Source of the DNA: Strongylocentrotus droebachiensis
Taxonomy: Eukaryota > Echinodermata > Echinoidea > Camarodonta > Strongylocentrotidae
Assembly: GCA_035222895.1 (NCBI GenBank)
Contig: JAVYIG010002360.1
Location: 1-64,000, forward strand
Direction: 5' to 3'
DNA: 64,000 nt
How positions within the stretch are numbered: the stretch's first letter is position 1; every line of letters starts with the position of its first letter. Made by a program: the position numbers and the translations under genes. Shown here in pieces: positions 1 through 9,059 of the stretch. The notes beneath the pieces are model-generated. The model had not been told where the DNA came from. It saw nothing but the letters and a program-made list of their open reading frames with translations, and did not search any database.

Positions 1-581
1 AGGTTGCTTAGATCTGTAGGAAGTCAAAATGCAAGTCACTTTGAATGTACCTTGGGTGTAAAGCCTCGTTCAAGATCATGTCTTTTCCTAGCAGTAGCAA
101 TAGTCAAGGCTGTGATTTTGATAACACAGTCTATGACCTTAACCTAACCATGCACTGTCGCTTTGTCATAGAGTAACAGATGAGGCACTTTTACAAGTTC
201 AATTAAAGTATCGCAAATGTCATTTTATCCTTTGAGATTAGGTTAATTTCCAAACATTAATCATACTTTAGAAACTCAGTATTAATCAATAATAGCAAGG
301 GAGAAACTTTAATTTGAGATATGTATTGTTAGATATTTTTTTTGAAATCATAACTACCTATCTTTCTTCTGAAAATTCAAAACCATTTAAAGACTGGTTA
401 GGGATGAACCAATATATTTGTTCAGATACTCCTAATATGAAACATGAATTCCTTTTGACCGATTGTCCATTTAACTGAATTGAGATTTTCTCACCTGAAT
501 ATTAGTCCATTGTTGCAGTTTTTTTTGAAAGGTTTCAGAGTACTAATTTTAGTTTCGCATCTCATTTTTTATTTTTTATAG
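1..581 (+). other. last intron of the ZEB gene (3' part)
   Basis: This is AT-rich noncoding sequence that ends in a T-rich tract and an AG acceptor at 580-581. I see no other feature in it. An 8-mer CAGTATTA lies near 278, but it is intronic and so not a microRNA target in mature mRNA. Confidence 0.7.
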
Positions 582-949
582 GCAAGCGCCCTCACCAGTG
601 CAAGGAGTGCGGCAAGGCTTTCAAGCACAAGCATCACCTGATGGAGCACTCCCGTCTCCACTCCGGAGAGAAACCCTACCAGTGTGACCGATGCCTCAAG
701 AAGTTCTCACACTCCGGCTCCTACAGTCAGCATATGAATCACCGCTACAGCTACTGCAGGCGTGACGCCATGGGGGCCGCCGGTGGACCTCACATGGATG
801 GTGCAGAGAAAGAGATGCTGGGCGACGGCAAGGAATCCATGATGATGGATCATCATCACCAGGGTGGCGGAGACGAGATGGAGATCGGGTTGGAGAGTAC
901 AGGTGCTATGATTAGGAGGATGGAAGAGAAGCAGATCGCTGGGGTCTAA
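582..949 (+). CDS. ZEB: ZEB/zfh-1 family zinc-finger E-box-binding homeobox protein, last coding exon
   Basis: This exon encodes the C-terminal end of a ZEB1/ZEB2 (zfh-1, SIP1) transcription factor, a nuclear repressor that binds bipartite E-boxes through N- and C-terminal zinc-finger clusters. It starts in phase after the AG at 580-581, completing a glycine codon and then reading KRPHQC. Two C2H2 fingers follow. The first contains [15 protein letters not shown]. The second, after the linker HSGEKPYQC, contains [18 protein letters not shown]. These are the hallmark residues of the last two ZEB fingers. A Gly/Met/His-rich tail of about 50 residues, with some acidic residues, runs to the TAA. 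It is much shorter than the Glu-rich tail of vertebrate ZEB. The homeodomain and N-terminal fingers lie upstream of the window. Invertebrates usually have one ZEB gene, so I do not choose between ZEB1 and ZEB2. Confidence 0.95.
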
Positions 950-2244
950 GATGAAACTCGAAAAGCAACAAAGAAGATTTGCGGTGATGATTGATAATGA
1001 TCTGGAGGGATCCGAGTATTCTTTCAATTTAACAGAATTCAGAACGGGTGTGATTCTAATAGTCTATGGAATGTTTGAACTTGAAGGTACTTCAGATTGT
1101 ATGTTATTGATTAAAATTCATTAACATTGTGTTATGGAGAAGTTTTCTGAAAACTTTAATGAAACTTGTTGGAGTTATGATAGTTATGCTTGTTTGCACC
1201 TGTTCCCAAATTGACATATTAGCGAGAAAGAAAAAAAACGAAATTCTGGCTATATGCCTCATTTCCCTTCAGGTTAAAAACTGATGAAACTTTTCAAGAC
1301 CTACCATGTGATGATGTGGTTGGAGGGATATTATTGTAAAAGTTGAAATATTTAAAGAAGAGTTAAATGCAATATGTGTATTTTCACTGAGACAGCCAAG
1401 GTGTCTAGTAAACTTGTGTGTTTTCTTTATTTTGTCTTCGAAAAAATAAATTGAATAATTACAGTATCTATTTTGAAAGACGATAAAAAATATTTTTTGA
1501 TAAATAAAGAGAAGGAAAAAGAAGTAAAACTTCATGTGGAAAAGCATGTAATTTAAATAAATCATTAAAACAACTGAAGTGTTTAAACAAAACTAGGATT
1601 ATATTTATAGATGAAAGGATAAGGAAAGTAAAGAATACTAAGAGCTTGATTGTAAAGAGGGGGCAAGATGGAGTACATATGTGAAGTATATATAATGTTG
1701 ACAATTTATGTACTACTCTTGCTTTGCTTCTACGTGATGTATATATGATCAGTACAATGATAGATAGAGACTTGGATATTTTTGCAATTTGAGCAGTTAT
1801 TTAAATGATGAGAAATGACTCGGTGATTCACGAATCCACCTTTCACATCTTCTTCCACACTTTCACAAATATCTGAATTATACAAACGAATCACCGAACT
1901 TCAATGGTTGTACTTGATGAGTACTGTAGTGTGTTTCTTTGAGAGGTTGCTATGAAAGTACATGGCATAGAAGTTTTTTTTTTTAATGTCTAGTTTTTTT
2001 TTGTACTGAAATTAAGTTTGTCAGATAATCAAGGTGTAGGTTCATATACCTACACCATCAAAGCTTGTGCAATCTTCGAAATCTGACAAAGTGCTGTGGA
2101 CCCTATATCAGTTTTACCTACGCAAAATATTTTCTCTCGGATGGGAGCGGGTATTACATGCAATACATGGACAACTGAAACGCAAATTTCAATATTTTTT
2201 TCTTTACCGATTGAGTTGAATGATCATGTCTTCTTTAAAGTTCC

Positions 2245-2250
2245 AATAAA
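2245..2250 (+). terminator. possible proximal poly(A) signal of ZEB
   Basis: AATAAA about 1.3 kb after the stop codon. If used, it would give a shorter UTR lacking both miR-200-class matches. Confidence 0.3.
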
Positions 2251-2507
2251 GAATTTTTCACCTAATTTCTCATTCCAACTTTACTCTCTCTTTCTCTTTC
2301 TCTCTCTCTCTCTCTCTTTCTCCTCCGACGACCCTCCTCATCGCGAACTTAAGGACTAACAATTCAGAAAAAAAATTATGTCCAATGTGTTTTGGTACCT
2401 TTCTTGTAAAAGGAACACTTTGCTAGGATGATTTTTCCCCATTCAGTCACATCTTTGTGACACATAAGACCGTGCAAGATTATTGTTAATTCATAGTTTG
2501 TTATTTT

Positions 2508-2514
2508 CAGTGTT
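2508..2514 (+). promoter_or_regulatory. miR-141/200a-type seed match CAGTGTT in ZEB 3' UTR
   Basis: CAGTGTT pairs with nucleotides 2-8 of the miR-141/200a seed class. It lies 47 nt before a miR-200b/miR-8-type match. It is a short match, so its function is inferred from the known regulation of ZEB in other animals. Confidence 0.3.
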
Positions 2515-2554
2515 TTGTCTCGTTTTTGTTTTTGTTTTCTCTGTAAGAATAGTT

Positions 2555-2561
2555 CAGTATT
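2555..2561 (+). promoter_or_regulatory. miR-200b/miR-8-type seed match CAGTATT in ZEB 3' UTR
   Basis: CAGTATT is complementary to the AAUACUG seed shared by miR-8 and miR-200b/c/429. It is the only copy I found in this 3' UTR. The flanking base is T, so it is a 7-mer rather than an 8-mer. miR-200 repression of ZEB in vertebrates and miR-8 repression of zfh1 in flies are established. Confidence 0.45.
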
Positions 2562-2912
2562 TGGGTATATAGGTTGTAGATTTTGTTTCTATTTTCACAG
2601 GGGAAGAATCTTAAACAAAATACTTCATATCTTCCATGCATGACTATTTTTCATTGTTTGAATTATTTTCTGTGGTCCTTTTTCTGTAAATTCGTATTTC
2701 AAAGTTGCCACTGGGTATATTGGGTAATGAGTCAATGATGTACATGAAGTTGTGTATAAACTTATTTATTCTTGTTGATGTGTAACTATTTATTCAAAAA
2801 ACATGTAAGATGTTTGTTCAAGAAACAAAAAAGAGTGGGCCTCTGATTTTCTTTTTTCTATAGGTGGTCCAGCCTATTTATGTATTGTAGCAATGTTGCT
2901 ATTTTGAAACAA

Positions 2913-2918
2913 AATAAA
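2913..2918 (+). terminator. ZEB: distal poly(A) signal of ZEB
   Basis: AATAAA followed within 30-60 nt by T/GT-rich sequence (around 2955-2975), as expected for a cleavage and polyadenylation site. Confidence 0.6.
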
Positions 2919-3017
2919 GTCACGAAAATGTACCTTTATTCTCTTTGAATTTTTCTCATGTTATCTTGTGTTCCAAGAAGTTTGAATTCAGTTATGGATG
3001 GTGTTTGTTTGTAAAAT

Positions 3018-3121
3018 AGTGATGAAGATGATGATAATGAAGATGATGATGAATTGATGATGATAATGATGATGATAATGATGATTGTAATGATGATGAT
3101 AATGAAAATGATGATGATTAT
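3018..3121. repeat. GAT/AAT imperfect trinucleotide microsatellite
   Basis: Irregular GATGATAATGAT-type repeats of about 100 bp. Translations across it are only runs of His, Ile or Ser. Confidence 0.8.
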
Positions 3122-3821
3122 GGACAACGTTACACTTCTTTTCATCCAAGATAGCGTTTAACGAGACCGTCATTATGTACAAGTTCACCGACATCTCATT
3201 GCAACGCATGTTAAATTAGTCGGCGAACGTGTACTTGCCCTAAATGGGCCAAAAAGGGGAACAACAATTTATTTTAAGTAGATGGCGCAATTCATGAAAT
3301 TCCTATCGTCACATTCAGGTTCAACTACACATGTTATTCCTCTATCTTCCAAAATCATTAAGTGGCTTAATTCAAACCAAACTTCGTACGATATAATTAC
3401 CAATTTCAATAAGCTGAATAAATTCAAGTTTGTAGGCCTATAACAAACATTTCCCATTTAATTAAATACATTTTCTAGCTGAAATAAACATAGCCTACCG
3501 TATTCAGTTTAGGGTAATTATCAAGTTATGAATATCAAATGAGTGATGAGGAGAGGGAGAGGAAGAAAACAAGAAGGAAGGAGAGAGAGGGAGAAAGAGA
3601 TAGGGATGGGGTAACGAAATAATGAGAAGGAAGAGAAAGGGGGAAGAGGTGAGGGATATTTTAATTTATTTAAAAAATGCGAATTTAAAGTGATACAGTC
3701 AAATCGTAGCAAACCATATTGTGAGAAACAAAACGTTCTGTCTGAATTTATCATCCATCATCACTGATTGAAATATAATACAAAACCCTTCTTAAGACAA
3801 ACGTACAGAAAGATTAAGATT

Positions 3822-4351
3822 AAGGTCATATTAGATTATGTTTGAAGGTTTTCATGGTGGTATGAATAATCACGGAAGAGGTTTACGGTACACCATGTGT
3901 AAAGTCCTCGAGGGACTGAGGAAAGTAGATAGAAAAATGGAAGTGAGATGGAAAGGCGAGAAAGTGGAGGTTGGAAGGAAGAGTATCTTTCGGAAGTAGT
4001 GTCCTGAGAAGGACTGTAAACCAGAAAGTTGTAGGCAGGATGAGAGGTTTGAGTAGAAGGCTGGATTGAGTTGGAGAGTTGAGTAGGCGAGTAAAGTTGC
4101 TCCTGCTCTGCAACTCTACTCGCCTACTCAACTCTCCAACTCAATCCAGCCTTCTACTCAAACCTCTCATCCTGCCTACAACTTTCTGGTTTACAGTCCT
4201 TCTCAGGACTATACTTCCGAAAGATACTCTTCCTTCCAACCTCCACTTTCTCGCCTTTCCATCTCACTTCCATTTTTCTATCTACTTTCCTCAGTCCCTC
4301 GAGGACTTTACACATGGTGTACCGTAAACCTCTTCCGTGAAGGTCATATTA
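3822..4351. mobile_element. long foldback (palindromic) element with flanking 12-bp direct repeats
   Basis: Arms 3871-4100 and 4110-4339 are reverse complements over about 230 bp, with only a few mismatches that I could find, around a 9-nt loop at 4101-4109. The exact 12-mer AAGGTCATATTA occurs at 3822-3833 and again at 4340-4351, immediately after the right arm. On the left it stands 37 bp outside the arm. The pair looks like a target-site duplication, or like the scar of one. Two matching 82-aa open frames here are mirror images of the palindrome and not genes. Confidence 0.75.
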
Positions 4352-4551
4352 ATATATATAGCAAGGTATCAAAGCGGATCGATTTATTAGCATGATTTCT
4401 GTAGTTGTCTCTGACCGACAGATTCCTTGTTGAAAGCCAATGTTTCCATGAGAATTCCTTAGGGACCATGCACTGCAATGGTTTGTCAAATTATATTCTC
4501 AAACTCCTGTGCCTATCTGCTATACAGCCTTACATGAAATAAACGCCGCCG

Positions 4552-4566
4552 CCCCCCCCCCCCCCC
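4552..4566. repeat. poly(C) run
   Basis: Fifteen consecutive C in otherwise AT-rich DNA. It is one of about 15 long G or C homopolymers in the window. Confidence 0.9.
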
Positions 4567-5407
4567 TCCCGGAGGTGAAGCTATTAACAATATGCGATCT
4601 ATGTAATCCAGCAAGAAAACTTGTTTTGATGTGCCATGGTTTATTGTTGGTAACACAAGGATTTACCTATTTAATAATCATTTTCAAAGAAATGCTACAG
4701 AAAAAATTACTTATCCATGACATAGGTCTGGGCACTAAATTCAAGAGAGGAAACAAATCTATCCCTGATGCATTAACATCACAGTGCACGGGCCAATAAG
4801 GGAAGTTACCATTAGGGAAATTACCTGTCTTGCCACCTTTAAAAAAAAATCCCTCAAAACTTTCCTGAGTCCCCCGGTGATCTATATTATGATCTATAAT
4901 TCCTGTGAGACTTTACATTTTTTGCCCTCTTTTTATATACCTTGTATTTGTAAGCGCTACGGTACTTATTGTTTTTAGCGCTCCTAAATATTGTATATTA
5001 TTATTATTATTAATCATTCGTTAACAAAAAACAACCCCAGGATATTTCAAATTTTCTTTGATCAATACAGGTATTTAAAAGCACAAGGCTCTGTATATAT
5101 TATGCGGCAATGTTTTGCTATAATAAATGATGAAACATGCATGTACCGTAACTTATACCGAGTCAGCTATATGTTTGCTAGTGAAATTCATATTAGTAGG
5201 TAACTATTAGGCACCCACCCCCCTCGTTCATGAAGCTCTAGCCGTTTTTCTTCAATCATAATCGTGTACAATGCAACCACAACAAGTTGCTTTTGTTTGT
5301 TTGTTTTTTGTTTTTTTTACTGAAAGTGGTGATTTAAAGAATTGAAAAATGGGGATAAACTTATTTCATGCTTCCATAATACTCATGAAATAAACACATA
5401 AAATAGG

Positions 5408-5425
5408 CTTGACCGATCGGTCAAG
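5408..5425. repeat. perfect 18-bp palindrome
   Basis: CTTGACCGATCGGTCAAG is exactly self-complementary. It is probably an end fragment of a foldback repeat, because part of the neighbouring text (TCAAGTCTTACAA) recurs near 6573. Confidence 0.5.
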
Positions 5426-5935
5426 TCTTACAAGTCTGTTAAAAGACTGTTCGGGCCTACATCATATGGCGTAAATATTCATAATTGAATGAAACACGCC
5501 CTTAAGACTAAAACAACAACAACAACAAATATGAGATGAGTTGTGGAACATAATGGCCCGTAGAGGAAAGTTTTGCTTTTTGGACAGCGTTTTCTTAATT
5601 CTTAGCTATGGAATGATTTAGTAGAGTATTCAAATCGGACAGAGCCGGGCAACTGCCCCCACCTCAACCCCCACTCCACGATGATACCCGCACCAATATG
5701 AAAAATGGCGATACGTCACAGTTATAAGTTTCAAGCAATTTAATCAACTAGAAATTCCCTTAGTACTATTTAAATTATTTTTTAAATTGGTGTTAGCAAA
5801 CATTTCGCACGCTCCGGCCATGTTTTTTCACTTTTAGTTTTATGGGAGAGAAAGTGAGAAACACTGACTCAACGTGAGAGTAGAGATGATAACCTAACAA
5901 CAACAACTACAACAACAACAACAATAATACTAATA

Positions 5936-6200
5936 ATAATTATAATAACAATGATAATAATTATGATAACAATGATAATAATTATGATAACAATGATAAT
6001 AATTATGATAAAAATGATAATAATTATGATAACAATGATAATAATTATGATAACAATGATAATAATTATGATAACAATGATAATAATTATAATAATAATG
6101 AATAGTAATTATAATAATGATAATAATTATACAAAATAATGATAATGATGATAATAGTTATTATTATAATGATAATAATAATGATAATAACAATAATTAT
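5936..6200. repeat. 21-bp AT-rich minisatellite grading into AAT/GAT microsatellite
   Basis: The unit ATAATTATGATAACAATGATA repeats about seven times from about 5945 to 6090. One copy has AAA in place of AAC. Shorter AAT/GAT repeats follow to about 6200, then a GAA-rich tract to about 6290. Confidence 0.85.
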
Positions 6201-7079
6201 ACTACTTTTAAGGAGAAAAAGAGGAAGAGGAAGAGGAAGAAAAGAATGAGAAGAAAAGAAGTAGAAGGAGAAGATGATAAAGAAGATAACAATAATAACT
6301 AATTAATTATTATAATAATATAATAGAATTTCAGCGGGACACAAAACACAAAGATCAAAGTATTTTTGCAAACAAACTGCAAGGAACAAATTGCAAATTC
6401 GCTTTTTGCAAGTAGTTAGGAATAGAATTCGTCATAATTATATAGTTAGAGAGTTGGGTCTTAAAAACAAACACTCTCCCTGGGGAGAGAAAGGTTTTGG
6501 TTCAACGTGATGTCATTAAACTTTCATAGAATGGTAACAATTCTTTAGAATATTTGGCGCGTGCTCATCGCTCAAGTCTTACAAAGGCACACCTGACAGA
6601 TACGATACCAATCTGTTATAAGACTGTACGCTGTCTCGCACAGGGGAGGACCGCTATTCCGGGTATGAAAGTTTTGTTTATGTTTTCATTCGAACCATGT
6701 TTGGATAAGAATATGTACTGGATATTAAAATGAACAATCATAGGCAATCATATGATATTTTGCACACTCGATATTTTGAATTAGCTAGTAGACAAACAAA
6801 AGAAATGTGCAATGACCAGTGTTCAGTGGAGTCCCATATGTAAGGTTTTGTGCTGGTTGCTGAGTGAGTGTAGGTTCGAGTTTACTTTTTGAAATTTTGA
6901 CTCTTACTGTTGTTGTGTACTTGTGTTATGTCTTTATGTTATTTGTTAGACTACTGTTTTTATGAATCACTCATGACTTAAGTGGCTATTTGAGCAATGT
7001 TGATAGTTTTGTACACACCGACACTGAACAGAAGGTTCCATACCAATTTACGGTTAGGACGTCTAGACAGAAATAACCA

Positions 7080-7330
7080 TCTCATCAATAGCGGCACTAG
7101 TCAGAGCGTAGAACTTAAGCTTACATTTAGTGCATGCGCAAATTGTTCATCCGATCTCGGCAAATCGCAGCCTCATTTTACTAAATTGGCGCCGACAAGG
7201 GCCCTTCTTATTGGCTATCGCTAGGTTCCATTCACTCAATGCTATAAGATATTTGTGCAACGAGCAAGCTTGCGATTTTCCGTTTTTTCGTTACCAAAAT
7301 GTTGCGGGAGTGCACCGAATTGAGAAGCAG
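7080..7330 (+). promoter_or_regulatory. candidate CpG-richer promoter for TBC1D5
   Basis: A local rise in GC and CpG in an AT-rich setting contains an NRF1-like TGCATGCGCA at 7131-7140 and an inverted CCAAT box (ATTGGC) at 7210-7215. The first recognised TBC1D5 exon begins with a splice acceptor, so a noncoding first exon must lie upstream, and this is the most promoter-like block before it. I could not identify the donor of that first exon. Confidence 0.3.
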
Positions 7331-7665
7331 AAAAATCGACTATCTATTAACACAGCACAGACACACTTGAAACTGCTTCTTTTAATAGTTGTTCCTTTTA
7401 GTCGTGCAGCATCAAATTGCCCACACATCGAAGCATTTATATAGTCTACTTGTACATGTTGTGTTTGAAAAGATTTAAGACACCCTGCATTGATTTTCAA
7501 ATCTTCAGAATCCACAAAAATCAGCACTTGACAATTGAAGACGCTTAAATTTCAGTTAATACAATCAGTTCAACTCAACGATGTTAGAAAAATACTTTGA
7601 AAAAGAGAAAATCAGAAATATACCATCATCCTCTTGATTTGATAATTGTGAACATTTCTTGGTTA

Positions 7666-7797
7666 TGCTACGGTCACAAAGGTTCGTACGAACGATAATT
7701 TCTTACGAATCTCCCTGTTTTTCCATTGTCTTCCCGAATTTCCATTGTCTGAAAATCATTCGTAGCAGTTCGTAATGGCATTTGTGACCGAGGCTTT
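7666..7797. mobile_element. short MITE-like element with inverted ends
   Basis: CGGTCACAAA at 7671-7680 is matched by TTTGTGACCG at 7781-7790, with partly complementary flanks, and a second inverted motif (TTCGTACGAA-type) lies inside. I saw no clear target-site duplication. Confidence 0.45.
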
Positions 7798-8623
7798 AGC
7801 ACGCCCCCCTCGCAAGTGCTCAAATCTTCCAGGCAACTCAACTTAAAAGAAATTGGCCACCACAAAAATCACTCTCAGTCTCTATCAATAACATGAACAA
7901 AATCTCTAGTTTTCATGTGGAAAATATTGACTTAGTTGTTGTGGTCAAACTTTTATTGCCGAGATTACCAAGACTTTTACTTGAAGATTAAAAACCCACA
8001 CAACTGCAAGAACTATGAGTAGGGATTTCTTCATTGTTGGACCTTGAAATATACAACCACCATTTAAGGTCATATAGTATTTTTTTAGAGTTGTTGTTTG
8101 ATTTTTTGTTAAGTATTTGAAATTTTTATTGCATTTCCCACCATTTCAGTTGGTACATGCAATGTACCTAAACATTGTCTTAGTGCACTGCGAGGCACTA
8201 GGGGTCAATATGCATTTTGAACACTACGGTAGTCTTAGCTCGTGTGAATTCATAACACATTCCCACGTGGGCACATACATGTAGGTTTAGTACCATGAGT
8301 GATACACACAGAGTGCGGGAATGGAGGAGCTTCATTCAAGGGACTGCACAGGTGTGTACTGACTACTACAAGGAATGTCAAAATCAATGTAGGGAGAGTA
8401 ATTTACATATATCCTAGAAGACCTGATTCAGTGACTCTGCAACTATTACTCTGCAACAAATTTGTGATTTCCAGGTTGAAAATTAAGTTGTAAATAATCT
8501 ATTTCCTCTCCTCGTGTATGATGTACCCTGGACCAATCCCCAATGTTACACACAAAATCTATTGAAACCAATGCAAACAGGTACAGTCAAGAAGGGGTAC
8601 CAGCTTATTTCCAGTAAGCTTGT

Positions 8624-8783
8624 ACATGTACATGTACATGTAACAGCAGAAGCTCATGTTTATGGCTTAGGGTTCATTAGTTATGCCATCCATTGGCCTA
8701 TGCATGTGTAATTATGTGCACCTGTAAATATGTTTAAATGAATTCTGAATTATATGTACACGTACACGTACACGCACACACAC
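8624..8783. repeat. TACATG and GTACAC short tandem repeats
   Basis: A TACATG repeat lies around 8624-8641 and GTACAC units run into CACA around 8756-8783. Both are self-complementary or nearly so. They lie about 100-250 bp before the first coding exon of TBC1D5. Confidence 0.7.
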
Positions 8784-8874
8784 GCCATTAACCGACTGTT
8801 TAAAAAAGAAACGTCCTCACACTGCATTACCATTCATGACAATTTTATCTGTCATCCATTCTTATTCCTTACAG

Positions 8875-9059
8875 ATCTAGTGATAAGCCAGAGACATCTC
8901 AGAGAAAACCAGCTCACATGAATGTGGAAAAACAAGTTTAAAGACTCAACCATAATTATCCCATGAACACATCTGAAGCCGTCCCTAACTCGCAAGGTTG
9001 GGTAGATGTCCAACACCCTTCCACATTAACAGAATCAACTCCAGTTACAGGAATGCAGA
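8875..9059 (+). CDS. TBC1D5: TBC1D5 exon 1 of the coding region (5' UTR plus residues 1-32)
   Basis: The acceptor TTACAG ends at 8874 and the donor GTAAGT begins at 9060. The start ATG is at 8963. An in-frame TAA at 8939-8941 excludes an upstream extension in this exon. The 5' UTR also holds a seven-codon upstream ORF (8918-8941, MNVEKQV then stop) in the same frame, which could dampen translation. The exon ends in phase 1. The N-terminus is Ser/Thr-rich and not conserved. Confidence 0.8.

Larger units (their letters stand above)
950..2940 (+). other. ZEB: ZEB 3' untranslated region
   Basis: About 2 kb of AT-rich, stop-dense sequence runs from the stop codon to a canonical AATAAA. Earlier AATAAA hexamers near 1445, 1504, 1555 and 2245 could give shorter 3' ends. 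A TC-rich simple tract lies at about 2284-2325. The 3' boundary is inferred from the poly(A) signal and has no transcript support here. Confidence 0.7.
4352..7079. other. intergenic region between ZEB and TBC1D5
   Basis: Apart from the simple repeats listed separately, this is AT-rich sequence with short unrelated open frames of 60-96 codons. None has recognisable domains or convincing splice structure. I see no gene here. Confidence 0.6.

Noticed and set aside
3883..4327. Two near-identical 82-codon frames in opposite directions
   Set aside because: They are the two arms of the same palindrome read from each side, not a gene pair.
5936..6120. Regularly spaced repeat array considered as CRISPR
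   Set aside because: Repeats are contiguous with no unique spacers, and the genome is eukaryotic. It is a minisatellite.
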